From NCBI GenBank assembly GCA_029962745.1, contig CM057157.1, forward strand, positions 29,284,732-29,348,731: a stretch of 64,000 bases of DNA, in the 5' to 3' direction. This document shows positions 37,983-48,900 of this stretch, one piece after another (position 1 is the first letter of the stretch; every line of letters starts with the position of its first letter). The notes under the pieces are model-generated. The model ran no database searches. It worked only from the letters and a program-made list of their open reading frames with translations, and was not told the DNA's origin. The stretch comes from Echinometra lucunter (taxonomy: Eukaryota > Echinodermata > Echinoidea > Camarodonta > Echinometridae). The position numbers were made by a program, and so were the translations under genes.

Positions 37983-38493
37983 GTTCTTTTCCTTCTTTTT
38001 TTCTACATTTTCTACTTTTTCTTTTTCTTCTTTGTATGACATTTTTCTCTCCCTCTTATTTTTTCTCTTTCCTTCTTCACCTATATCATTCATGATGATG
38101 ATCATCATCAGCAGTGTCATCAGCCAATGATCATGATAATTTCCAATAAAAGCAAAATACTTGAGCACGAGAAAAGTGAGGGGGGGGGGCAGGATTACAA
38201 ATGAAATAGAAACATGACAATATACAATCACTGTAAGCATTTTCTTTTGCAAACTACATGCAGAGTGCAGTCTTCCCAAGAATAATTTAATAAAATGAGA
38301 AGAAAACATATGCTACTTTTGACAATAATTTCAACAATATAGCTTTATCTGTAATGAGCTTATATCCTTTGAAAAGTATTATTTTGTATCAAATGATGGT
38401 GACCTTTAACATTTTCAAAAATGGCATTTGTCTATTTTTGCACATAAAGTCTTCATTTGTTGTTCCTGTTGTTCTTATCCCATCCTTTGACAG

Positions 38494-38569
38494 CTCTTGA
38501 AGTGTGTAAAAGGCGAGTGTTATCCATGAGTCTGTCATCCATCCTCGATCATTTCACAGAGACTGACAG
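38494..38569 (+). pseudogene. Truncated MSH5 exon copy 1 (decoy acceptor)
   Basis: This is the first of five tandem copies of the MSH5 exon whose complete form is 39067-39188. It has its own acceptor (CATCCTTTGACAG) and is homologous through GACTGACAG, where it jumps to intron-like sequence (CTTGTGTGC). There is no donor at the break. It differs from the complete exon at a few positions, for example a TCA serine codon and a CTC leucine codon replacing CCA and CCT proline codons. Read through, the frame stops at a TAA at 38638-38640, made where copy 2 reads CTTAAA. It shares GAGACTGACAG with the complete exon, unlike copies 2-4, so it may retain the original breakpoint. Confidence 0.9.
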
Positions 38570-38632
38570 CTTGTGTGCAATCTTCCTATTTAATTTCTTG
38601 TTTCTTTTGTTCTTATCCCAATCCTTTAACAG

Positions 38633-38706
38633 CTCTTAAAGTGTGGAAAAGGCGAGTGTTATCCATGAGTCTGCCGTCCATCCCAGATCATTTCACAGAG
38701 GCTGAC
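38633..38706 (+). pseudogene. Truncated MSH5 exon copy 2
   Basis: Second tandem copy, with acceptor CAATCCTTTAACAG. It is the most diverged: TTAAAG replaces TTGAAG at the start, turning the conserved glutamate codon to lysine, and a cysteine codon has become TGG. It matches the complete exon through GAGGCTGAC and then continues TTTTGCAAGCTTGTGTGC. Read in the exon frame it meets TAA at 38737-38739. No donor is present. Confidence 0.9.
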
Positions 38707-38776
38707 TTTTGCAAGCTTGTGTGCAGTCTTCCTTTTTAATTGTTGTTTCTTTTCTTTCTGTCCCATCCTTTGACAG

Positions 38777-38850
38777 CTCTTGAAGTTTGTAAAAGGCAAG
38801 TGTTATCCATGAGTCTGCCATCCATCCCTGATCATTTCACAGAGGCTGAC
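38777..38850 (+). pseudogene. Truncated MSH5 exon copy 3
   Basis: Third tandem copy, with acceptor CATCCTTTGACAG. It is nearly identical to copies 4 and 5 but has AGGCAAGTG where the others have AGGCGAGTG (Arg to Gln). It breaks off after GAGGCTGAC and reaches an in-frame TAA at 38881-38883. No donor is present. Confidence 0.9.
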
Positions 38851-38921
38851 TTTTGCAAGCTTGTGTGCAGTCTTCCTTTTTAATTGTTGTTTCTTTTCTT
38901 TCTATCCCATCCTTTGAACAG

Positions 38922-38995
38922 CTCTTGAAGTTTGTAAAAGGCGAGTGTTATCCATGAGTCTGCCATCCATCCCTGATCATTTCACAGAGGCTGAC
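38922..38995 (+). pseudogene. Truncated MSH5 exon copy 4
   Basis: Fourth tandem copy, with acceptor CATCCTTTGAACAG, the same extra-A form as the complete exon. Its exon part looks identical to the matching part of 39067-39188 until CAGAG, where it has GCTGAC instead of ACTGAC. It stops in frame at TAA 39026-39028. The near-identity to copies 3 and 5 suggests the array grew recently. Confidence 0.9.
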
Positions 38996-39066
38996 TTTTG
39001 CAAGCTTGTGTGCAGTCTTCCTTTTTAATTGTTGTTTCTTTTCTTTCTATCCCATCCTTTGAACAG

Positions 39067-39188
39067 CTCTTGAAGTTTGTAAAAGGCGAGTGTTATCCAT
39101 GAGTCTGCCATCCATCCCTGATCATTTCACAGAGACTGACAGGACCATATATATGTCTTCTCTCCTCTCATTTGATGCCACCTGCATG
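39067..39188 (+). CDS. MSH5: MSH5 coding exon (third recognised), the only complete copy of a tandem array
   Basis: This 122-bp exon begins after CCCATCCTTTGAACAG and ends ATG before the donor GTAAGA. Two bases complete the codon left by the exon at 8223-8318, then 40 codons follow, ending in phase 0. The peptide runs from LEVCKRRVLSM through MSSLLSFDATCM and aligns over its length with the MSH5 segment that has LEISKQRLLSG and LSSIIPFDCLL. Joined to the next exon it gives the family's conserved transition into the RALGGLLKFL block. Four truncated copies of its acceptor and 5' half lie directly upstream (38494-38995). A TTAA-flanked transposon begins 42 bp after the donor. Identity is well supported; which of the five acceptors is used in transcripts is inferred from the single donor. 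Confidence 0.94.
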
Positions 39189-39230
39189 GTAAGACAAGAC
39201 CCTAGTCCTGTTCACACTACCCACCTATCC

Positions 39231-39674
39231 TTAAAGTGATTACACAATGGTAAACATTAAAAATATGATGATTTTCAATGGAAATCAATGCATTTTGGCT
39301 AATTTTATCATAAAGAGTCAAGAGCTGACCCAAAAAATTTGAGGATGAGGTATGACGTAAAAGTGGGTACCCAGCTTCGCGCATTGCAGTTGTGCTGCGC
39401 GCTGGACTGTACAATATGTATTATACCTTGCGTGCATTTTGCTATAAGTGCGCGACAAGGTACCCACTTTGACGTCATTTTGACGTAAAAGTGAGTACCC
39501 AGTTGAAACTGGGTCACAGCTGAGAGGTCAAAAATATCCTGAAATCTTACCACATTTGGGGGTTTCCTTGGCAACACGACTTTTAAAAAAACTTTAGACA
39601 GATGATTTTCTGCTAACAAAATCATGCTCTTTCAAATGAGCTAACATTGTTTCAGCATTGGGTACCCCCTTTAA
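39231..39674 (+). mobile_element. CRE-bearing TTAA element, copy 3, next to MSH5 donor
   Basis: TTAA at 39231-39234 and 39671-39674; ends AGTGATTACACAATGG and GGTACCCCCT. It is 444 bp, about 45 bp shorter than its relatives. It has one perfect TGACGTCA (39470-39477); the partner site has decayed to TGACGTAA. It starts 42 bp after the donor of the exon at 39067-39188. Confidence 0.9.
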
Positions 39675-40149
39675 CTCTTACAGTGCTGATGGAACGTATA
39701 TGTGCCCAAGAGACTTTACATTTTTAATCGACCATTACTCCACTTAGAAAAATGGATACGGTCATGAAAATATATCAAAGTTTAGAGGATAAATGTAGTA
39801 TTTAAAATATCTATCATTCACTATATGCTTCCGTAGGATTTTTTTTAAATAGAAAACTGAAGATTTTGGAAAGGATCCATTCTTATTTTAGCATAAAACA
39901 AAAGCAAACAAAAGAGAAATGAAAGCGGAAAGGTCGAGAGGGAAGCTCATTTCCATTTCCAAATAATTTTCATGCAAGACATTGAATTAATGGAAATAGC
40001 TGGTATCTTTTGAAAGGGTAATACATTTTCTACAACATTTATGTACAACTCATCTGTATAGAAATTACTGTTGAGGACTTACGGGTATTTGAAAAGCAAG
40101 CATTGTTCATGACTGGTAGAACTTGGGAACAAGCAAAACCCCTTGGCAC

Positions 40150-40560
40150 CGTAAGAGTTAATGCCTTGGTCACACCCTTGCGTATTTGGCTGCGTATTGC
40201 CTGAACGCAGACATAGGCAGTCATATACCCAATAAAGCGCAATGAAACGTGCTCACTAAGTACCCAGTATGCAGACTAGCGCATAGGCCTGCGCTAGTCG
40301 CTCGCTAGTTATAAAATTTTGTAAACTATCACAAGCGATCGCAAGGTCAAATCCCCCCCTTTTTTTTAGCTCTTGTTACTGCCTATAGCTGCGTTTCCCG
40401 CATGATTTACCTCACTTGAGCTCATCATTCGCATGATTGCGCTTATTGTTGCGCTGTTGCTCGCACACCACTCGCAGCAGCAAGAACCGTTGCGTTAGCC
40501 GCTCAATAAATTGATAGGCGTAAATGTTACGCCTATTTTACGGATACACTTCAGACTGCT
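40150..40560. repeat. CG-richer stretch, probably an old transposon
   Basis: Contains CCTTGGTCACACCCTTGCG, GCTGCGTATTGCCTG and GCGCTAGTCGCTCGC in otherwise AT-rich intron. It looks like repeat-derived sequence, but I could not find paired ends. Confidence 0.35.
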
Positions 40561-43039
40561 GAACGGCTCCCATTAAATATTATGATATTTTGCTTCCTCC
40601 TATTTTACTCTTATTTTGTGCCTATTTGACGCCTAATTTACACCTCAGGACCTAGGAATATTACCGTAATATTGCGGATACATGGTGTGTATGCGCAAAA
40701 TAGGCGCAAGTTTATAGCTTGTGCAGTGGAGCGTAGCATCTTGTTGAAGGGTTTGACCTGCGCACTGTACTCTGGGTAACCAGGATGCAATGTGGGACTT
40801 GCCAATAGAGCAGAATACCGTAATGTTGCAGATGTGAATATGAACGGGGATGAAAGGGAGAATACTGCAATATTATGGTAATATTACTGTATTTTGTCTG
40901 TAATATGAACGATGTCCATGGAAAATTGCTTATCGATGTTTGGTAGAAGATCAAAAAAGGGGAGTGGGAAGAAAAGAGATAATAGGGGACCAAAGAAGAA
41001 AGGGCATGATGGGGGGGGGGGGATGAACAACTGAGAATCTGAATTGGAAAAAAAAAATTATCTGTTTTTCCTAATAGCAAAGTCTTGTCTATGATCAATA
41101 ACTGTGGTTTGACTTCATGAACGGGAACAGGGGTTGGGAATGATAGGATCCCATGGTCGGCTTGTAACAAGTATCTAGGGGGCAAACTGCCCATCATCCT
41201 TGTCTAGTCTAAAGTTCTTGTCTGCAATCAGTATTTGATTTTGATTTTAAAAAATGTTCTGCCCTGATTAAAGCAATTAATTCAAGAATCGATAAAGTGG
41301 ACTTCAGTTCAGTGCGGACAGCTGGTAATCGGTCAATCAGAGTGGACTTTTGCGTGCAGACTTGAACCATGATATTTGCTCTGTGAATACACTTTAAGAC
41401 ATGATTACAAAATAATGCAAACATGTTTATTCAGTGCAGACAGATAGTAATCATTCCAAAAGAAATTGTTTTGGAAAATGTCTAGCAGAACTTGACCGGA
41501 AATAGAGGATGGGAATCATATTTCAAGCAAGGTTATCTTGCTTTGGAAGGAATCTCCGTATTGCCCTGAATTGAATCCCCCAGGCTCTCAAGGTCACTTT
41601 CACCCACAGGGATGAGTCTCAAGAAGATCTTGTGATGTCCTGCGTCTTAGCTCTTTCCACTTTTTCGGCGATCCCTATGTTATTAATGCTGTGAATTCAT
41701 CCAGTCGTTAAAGGCGGTATCAGCTTGTCCAGATACTTTCACTGCATTTCAAGGTTATTTGGGGGGTCACATGGTTTAGGGAAATTATCCTGTTGAGATT
41801 TCAGGAGTATAAAAATGTGTCTGAAGATGTAATCAAGACCTTCACTTTAATAGATAGTTCCACTGAAGCTTTTATATACGGATGAAATTTAAGATTTAAT
41901 ACATATACAAAAAGAAAGACAGAAAAAAAAAACATGCATACACACACACACACAAAAAAAAAAGTCTGTATCTTAATAGATTTAATTTCTTATTCTTGTT
42001 TGCTTGATACCAATGAAATGTAATTTCCAAAGGTCAATTTTTTTCCATTTTATTTCATTCATTCGAGGTGAAATTTGGCAGAATCTGATTTTAAAGAAAG
42101 CATTCCCCCATACATGTAGTTAGAAGCTTCCAGGATCACTCCTATCCAACTATCCCCTGAAATTTACACTACAATTATTCTCGTCTACTTCTCGTCTACT
42201 ACAGCAGGGGATGAAAGTTGTTGCTAGAGTGGGGGGAGGGGGGGGATAGCTATCAAACTTATTCACAGAATTTTTCTTTAAAGCAGTCATTACTATCTAA
42301 CCCTGAGTTACATGTAGCATCTTGTTACCAGAAAGTTATAAGATGAAAGGAAATCACCCTGGTCCGTTCTTGTTTTGGTGTTGTGGGGGAGGGGGACTTG
42401 TGGTTACCGTTAACGCATATGATTTTGATACTTCATTACTACATGTACGCAATTTAAAAAATTTTTTTTTAATATAGGAACAAAATCATGCACATACTCG
42501 GTGGGGGGGGGGCATTGGTCACAGGTTATCGGTCATCAATTATTTTGTGCAATATGGGGCATGGGTAACAGAGGAGGGCATTTATGACATTAATCTTTTC
42601 TTTTGTCTCTTACTTTTATATAAGTTGTATTTTGCATATGTCTTTCTCAGGTATTCATTTTGTATTTGTAGCACCCTATTTGTGTATACTATACTTGTCA
42701 AAGATGTTTTTCTTGTTATTGTATTTTATGTTATATATGTAAAGAGTCCGAAAACAATTTTTATGTTTTTAAAACATGACAATAAAGAAAATTGAATTGA
42801 ATTGAATTGAATTGATCATAGGGAATCATCCCTGACCAGCCAGAGGCTTTTCATGATTCCCCCACTTCTAATGTGCAATTATAATATGTGTTTGTTTAGC
42901 TTTTGCCATACCAAGGCTGCCCAGCCTAGTGCACCCATAAATGTGAATTTGATTTTTATGCCATGTTTGTTTATGTTTGTAAAAAATGCCAAATGAAGAA
43001 GAAGAAGAAGAAGAAGAAGAAGAAGAAGAAGAAGAAGAA

Positions 43040-43539
43040 NNNNNNNNNNNNNNNNNNNNNNNNNNNNNNNNNNNNNNNNNNNNNNNNNNNNNNNNNNNNN
43101 NNNNNNNNNNNNNNNNNNNNNNNNNNNNNNNNNNNNNNNNNNNNNNNNNNNNNNNNNNNNNNNNNNNNNNNNNNNNNNNNNNNNNNNNNNNNNNNNNNNN
43201 NNNNNNNNNNNNNNNNNNNNNNNNNNNNNNNNNNNNNNNNNNNNNNNNNNNNNNNNNNNNNNNNNNNNNNNNNNNNNNNNNNNNNNNNNNNNNNNNNNNN
43301 NNNNNNNNNNNNNNNNNNNNNNNNNNNNNNNNNNNNNNNNNNNNNNNNNNNNNNNNNNNNNNNNNNNNNNNNNNNNNNNNNNNNNNNNNNNNNNNNNNNN
43401 NNNNNNNNNNNNNNNNNNNNNNNNNNNNNNNNNNNNNNNNNNNNNNNNNNNNNNNNNNNNNNNNNNNNNNNNNNNNNNNNNNNNNNNNNNNNNNNNNNNN
43501 NNNNNNNNNNNNNNNNNNNNNNNNNNNNNNNNNNNNNNN
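43040..43539. other. Assembly gap, exactly 500 N
   Basis: The 500 N start directly after a pure GAA run (about 42998-43039). The round size suggests a placeholder length. The open frames crossing the gap are artefacts. Confidence 0.99.
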
Positions 43540-44804
43540 TATTCCACCTCTCTCGTGGTCTCGACACGAGGACAAAATCCTGCAAACCAGCCCCAAATCT
43601 TGCCTGGGATGTTCACACGCGTTCTTCTTGCGTCCATGGATTACCCAATCACAAGTGTTATCTAAAGCCCCATGCCATGGCCGAATCAAATCGGTCGTCA
43701 TCACATGTCAGACCTATATGGAAAAAATATAATCCTGAATTTTCAACCTTGCTTGGCAGAAATTTAGATAGATGGAAATATCATGTATAGATTACACCAG
43801 TGCTACTCCAAGGCCACTTTCATTTTTCCCAGCTAGTTAATCTCTGTTTTAAGTGTTTTAAGGGGAAACTGATTTAGCAAGTGGCTTTTTGAGAATTTGA
43901 AAGGAGCTAGCCTGAGATAAAGTGTAGGACAAGTTAAACTGAACATCATCATCTTTGTCATCTTAAAAGGGCAGTCAAAGTAATTATGATCCCTTTTACT
44001 GTAATAACCCCCCCCCCCCCCATTATCAAAGAAATTTACTGTCCTGAACTTGAAAAAAAAAGTATTTTATTTTGGTGCTTTAATTGCTCTTTAATCTATT
44101 TCATAGATTAAGGCAGAAATTATGTTTTTTCTCATGAAGTGGAATGTTATTTGGTGTTCAATGTCACGCACTTTAGCCATTTTCTTTTGTTTGGTTAAGT
44201 CATCACTTATTCCTGAGCTTGAAAGTTTTGTGAGCTTATAACTAAAACTAGTCATCAGAAGCTCAATGCAAGTCAACTATTTTCTTGTAAGGTAAATTGA
44301 TAATCTACTACTGAGCTCAGAAAATTGTGACCTAATGACTTAAACTATACTCATCAGAAACTTGAAACAAGTTTTATTTTAGCTGCACCATTGACGGACG
44401 AGACTTGGGGTGAATAATGCTCTTAATCTGAGGATATTGATCGCATCCACGATACCAAACAAGGCTCTGACTTATTCACTTTAAGATTTCTGGCAGATTA
44501 ATCATCGAAGAGGAAAATATGAGAGAGGGAGAGAAAAAAAGAAGGGCAAGAGTAGTCTGAGTGGTGATAACATAAAAGTTGAAGTTTGCTCCGGGGCCAG
44601 GAATGTGATAAAAGTGTGGATCAGTTAACAGTGTGATTAAAACCTCAGAACTTATGTGATTAGGGAATCAAAGTTAGAAGCTGAATCATCTGTGCCAGGT
44701 TGGTGGAAAAGTCATCAAGTAAAAGGGGGGATGTCCCTTGATAAAAAGTCATTGCCTTAGTCATGTTTAATAGTGAAGAAAGTATAGTTTGGGGGTGACT
44801 CTAC

Positions 44805-45102
44805 AGGCTTGTTCAGATATGACGCGACAAGCGCCTTCCTTGGGACCCCCCCTGCTTTTTTTTGTGGAATAAGTGAATGGGATATGAGGCAGCAAAAAAC
44901 CTGTAGAGGCAAGAGGAATATATTTTTTGCCTCCTGGCGGCAAAAAGCTGTGGACCAATCAAATTCTTTAAAAAAATCTCTTTTATTTGAGCATTGACAT
45001 GTTATTGCATGTTCATTAACATAAGTGGCGTGGTTTGCTGTGCCATGTACCTGAACACTAAAAAAACACAAAGGGTTTGTCGCGTCATATCTGAACAAGC
45101 CT
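44805..45102. mobile_element. MITE with perfect 26-bp TIRs
   Basis: The left end AGGCTTGTTCAGATATGACG continues CGACAA; the right end is the exact reverse complement. It is 298 bp, contains GCCTCCTGGCGGC and A/T-rich sequence, and has no coding potential. The target duplication is unclear. Confidence 0.92.
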
Positions 45103-45360
45103 TAAAGTTGTTTTTGATGATGGAAGATGACAATGAATGAAAGTATATGTAGATGAGGACTTGTAGATAAGGAAAAGTAGTCAATTTTTTAACTTAAGTG
45201 ATCTCCCACACAGACTTAAATTCATATCAAAACTGGATTTTTGTAGTGTATCTTTAATGATTGTGATTATTTCATAATTTCCATTATAAAATGAATTCTG
45301 TATCTTTGACTGTGATTGTGAATTCTCAGCATACTTTATACCAGTTCATATTCATTTCAG

Positions 45361-45556
45361 ATACATGGCTTTTTATTTTAAAAAATATGGTGTTGCCATT
45401 TTGAAGAAGAAAAGCTGTTCAAATGAATCCTGTCATGAACGGGTATTAGAGCATACTTCTCTTCTAAATCAGAAGAACCAAGTCATAGCTGAATGTGTGG
45501 ATCGAGAAGATGTCTTTAAGGAGGAGGTTCTGGCAGTAGTTACAGACTGCCAGTGA
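45361..45556 (+). other. Short open frame after an acceptor-like site, unidentified
   Basis: TTCATATTCATTTCAG at 45345-45360 resembles a 3' splice site, followed by an ATG at 45365 and 63 codons of balanced composition ending in TGA. No family match, and it does not resemble any MSH5 segment. Use as an exon is unsupported. Confidence 0.15.
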
Positions 45557-46439
45557 ATCTTGTCCCTGCTAACTGGTACTGACTGACCATCTGTTGCGCA
45601 GGGGTGCTGCTGTTTACTCAAGAGATCAAACTTACTCCATCGAATGGATGTCTGCAGTTGGCACGACTATCTCCTAACTGGTGTGGACCTTGCCTAGGGT
45701 CGTACATTTTGGAAAGTTGCCAGGTTGATAGTAGTGGTGAGTTGGCGAGCCGTCTGAGAGATGAGAGGCAAGGCCAGCTTGAATCCTTTAATAGGCAAAG
45801 CAACAGAATTTATGAATATTACATTCTTAGTTTATTGTCCCTTCTGTTGAAATGATGCAATGTACTACTCACATCTAACTGGTCCACATTCTGTTCACAT
45901 ATGACGCAGTTTAGTAGTATCTTCCTTCATATTCAAAACAGGGTTTCAGATGTTCAGTAACATGGAAATTCACAATATCTTCTCAGGAATGATGAAAAGA
46001 AGGAATTTTATTTTTAAAAAACCCCTCCTCTATCACATTTTGTTGTGAAATGTATTTTGTGATCATGATGGCCCCAAACAGATTACAATATGCTGTAAAC
46101 ATTTTTAGTTGTATGTGGAGGTTAAATGCATGCAGTTAGTCTCCCTTTCGATAGTATTTTTTGGCTGAGAACAAAATCAAGAAATGCTGAAAGATTTTTT
46201 AAAAGTACGATTACTTTGATCTGCCTTTGTGTACCATTTTAAAACCAACTTTAAATCTGCAGTCTTTTCAAAACAGGTTAGAAGAATGAGATGACTTTTT
46301 TCATTAGATGAAACAATCAACAGTGTGGGTATGGTTGTTCAGTCTGCAAATAAGCAAGGCTTTAGTTTGGTAACTCCTTCTATGATTCAAGGATAAAAGT
46401 GATATAGTACACATGCTCCAGAAGCGTGACTAAATCTAT

Positions 46440-46700
46440 GAACCACCTCATTCAGAATCATCTCTCCTTCATGGGAGACGGCACACCGGCAGGGCTGTAG
46501 TTTTTGGAGCGCTGCCATCTGAGAATGCGGTCGAGAATTGCGTGAGTAGGCCTGCCCGCCAGGCCAGTTGCCGCAAACTGAGACTTCCTGCGAAGGACCC
46601 GAAGCCTGCCCAGTGCTCCCAAACACTTGTCGCATGCTGACGCATGTCCTCTGACAACTGATGTCCTATGACTCACCAGAAAGAGCATTTGCGAGACGCT
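46440..46700. other. CG-richer island, unidentified
   Basis: Rises well above the local GC level and is open in several minus-strand frames (for example 46458-46688). No recognisable protein. It could be a fragment of an old mobile element. Confidence 0.3.
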
Positions 46701-47099
46701 CTTACCGCAACTTAGACGAAAAATGACAAAACACTTTTTGGAACCACAAGTTTACTAGCATCTGAGAAGAACTTGGAAGGTTGAAAGTTCAGTATGGAAA
46801 AGTATTTTAAAAGCTTAAAAGAAGCAACAGTTGCTACAAGTCATCAGAGAAGGTGTGTGAGATGCCAGTTCTGTGACCTTAAACAATAAAATGACAAAGC
46901 ACTTCTTGCAACCACAGTTTTTCCGTATGAGTACTTGGAATGTTGAAAGTTAAAGTATTTTTTCAGAGTTTGAAAGAAATCATTGAGGAAAAAATATGTT
47001 GTTTCTTTTGCTGCATGGGGTCTGAAACTATTATTGGCTATATTTCTTATCTGACTGCTAAGAAATCATGCATGCTTGTAAGTAAGCAACCAGAGAACC

Positions 47100-47245
47100 A
47101 ACAACTTTAACTGAGGGACCTAATAACAAGAATTAATGCCTGCCCAAAGGGCACTAGTGGATTCGACTTAGCTTCAAACCTGAGTCAATGGATAATGTGA
47201 CAAAATCTCTCTACCAACTGAGCTATCACGCCTCCCCTGTGTACC
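47100..47245 (-). mobile_element. tRNA-derived SINE remnant, minus strand
   Basis: The minus strand reads TAGCTCAGTTGGTAGAGAG, a textbook A box, then a weakened B box (GGTTTGAAGC), then AGTGCCCTTTGGGCAGGCAT, a version of the shared SINE core. Confidence 0.75.
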
Positions 47246-47552
47246 ATTTCTGGATAAAAGCTTTCCAGATATTTCATGAAACTAATGTACAAAAACAGCC
47301 ACATGTTACTTTGTTCAGAGCAATTTTTTAATTGCATTTTCCAGTGCTCTTATCAGGAGTAGATGTGAACTTTGAACTTTCAACTCTGACCTGCATTTGG
47401 CATACATTTTGTTTTATTTTCCCAAACCTTGAGATCTAGTCATTACGGAAGCAGACCCTTTGGTTTTTCAAACCAGCCTATGTAGCAGCCGCCTCTACAA
47501 GAAGCCTACCTGTTTGTAAGGATACCCCCCCCCCTCCCTTGTTACTCCCTTC

Positions 47553-48042
47553 TTAAAGTGATTACACAATGGTAAATTTTTTGTTTGGATATATGATTGA
47601 GAATGGAATTCTAAGAAGAACAACATTAAAAATTTGATGATTTTCAATCGAAATCAATGCATTTTGGCCAATTTTCTCATAAAAAGTCAAGAGTTGACCA
47701 AAAAATTGGAGTATGAGGTATGACGTAATAGTGGGTACCCAGCTTCGCGCATTGCAGTTGTGCTGCGCGCTAGACTGTGCAATTTGTATCATACCTTGTG
47801 CGCATTTTGCTAGAATTGCGCGACAAGGTACCCACTTTGACGTCATTTTGACGTCAAAGTGGGTTCCCAGTTGAAACTGGGTCACAGCTGAGGGGTCAAA
47901 AATATCCTGAAATCTTACCACATTTGGGGGATTCCTTGGCAACACGCCTTGTAAAAAAAATGTAGGCAGATGATTTTCTGCTAATAAAATCATGCTCTTT
48001 TAAATGAACTAACATTGTTTCAGCATTGGGTACCCCCTTTAA
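47553..48042 (+). mobile_element. CRE-bearing TTAA element, copy 4 (best preserved)
   Basis: TTAA at 47553-47556 and 48039-48042, ends AGTGATTACACAATGG and TTGGGTACCCCCT. At the centre (47831-47863) CCCACTTTGACGTCA and its exact reverse complement surround TTT, so two perfect TGACGTCA sites (47838-47845, 47849-47856) sit in a 15-bp stem. Confidence 0.92.
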
Positions 48043-48553
48043 AGATCTGTTTCTCATTGATTCTTTTGCTAAAGGGGTCCTGTATATATACAGACCAGCA
48101 TTCTACAAGACATTTGCTTGTTTAGTTTTCTACTGTACTTTTTTTCCTTGTATGCAGATTCAGTGGGTGCAAATGTAAAACAATATTTTTTTTTTCACCC
48201 AAACTTGAGGGAAATATCATTTGTTTAGCTGAACCAAAAACTCTCAGATGAAACAAATTTTTCGCAAATGTTATGGACTGTGAATTAATTAATTACATGA
48301 TACTCACTGCTGTTTTTTTGCTTAAGTCTTATGTATGAAAGTTTTAGCCTTTCAGCCCTCCATTTGTCTGTCTTCAAAAGTAAATGAATTTGCGAAGATG
48401 ATGCTAATCCATTGATCACTATGCAAAGGTAACTCGGGCTGAGGTCTGTGAAAAATGTGTGTTATACCAAAATCAAATTGGGCTCGACAGGTTTATTTAT
48501 GTAAAGTTGAAGCAATAGATAGCATCTATTGATATTGATGGAATTAGGAAAGA

Positions 48554-48554
48554 T

Positions 48555-48593
<39 letters not shown>
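48554..48593. repeat. GA microsatellite
   Basis: (GA)n next to the foldback element at 48629. Confidence 0.95.
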
Positions 48594-48597
<4 letters not shown>

Positions 48598-48628
48598 GGG
48601 AGGGGAGGGGAAGGGGGAGGGGTGAGAG

Positions 48629-48900
48629 ACACTATGAACATGGCGGACAAAGAAAGCGGACAAAATAAACAACCTCTCTTTCTACCCTTCACAATGGTTC
48701 CGGTAGTCAATAGAACATCCCTTCACAGCTATTATGTTTAATCATGTAGTTCCAGGTGAATATGCATGTGACACCTGTTCCACATATTTTAGACAATAGC
48801 AGTGAAGGGATGTTCTTTTGACTACCAGAACCATTGTGAAGGGTAGAATGAGGGGTTGTTTATTTTGTCCGCTTTCTTTGTCCGTCATGTTCATAGTGAG
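48629..48900. mobile_element. Foldback element, arms ~115 bp
   Basis: ACTATGAACATGGCGGACAA starts the left arm; the right arm ends in its reverse complement with one mismatch. Arms are about 90% matched by eye through AGAACATCCCTTCAC, with a spacer of a few tens of bases. Confidence 0.9.

Larger units (their letters stand above)
8319..39066 (+). other. MSH5 intron, 30.7 kb (ends after the decoy exon copies)
   Basis: Runs from donor GTGAGT at 8319 to the acceptor before 39067, if the last acceptor is used. It carries most of the transposons and SINEs listed separately, plus unidentified antisense open frames. Stretches where I see neither genes nor clear repeats: 8900-12550, 15050-16100, 19100-19930, 20460-21650, 22150-23880, 25070-25600, 25800-27580, 29000-30650, 30720-32330, 34200-35690 and 38100-38450. 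Confidence 0.85.
38462..39066 (+). repeat. Tandem array of 3' splice site plus partial exon, four incomplete units
   Basis: Each unit is 139-145 bp: about 50-65 bp of pyrimidine-rich intron tail ending in CAG, about 74 bp of exon, and about 20 bp of spacer. Unit starts, counted at the first exon base, are 38494, 38633, 38777, 38922 and the complete exon at 39067. Spacing grows from 139 to 144 to 145 to 145, and similarity rises from copy 2 towards the complete exon. This is a minisatellite whose unit contains a working-looking acceptor. Confidence 0.93.

Noticed and set aside
42868..43790. Open frames of 200-278 codons
   Set aside because: They are open only because 500 N contain no stops.
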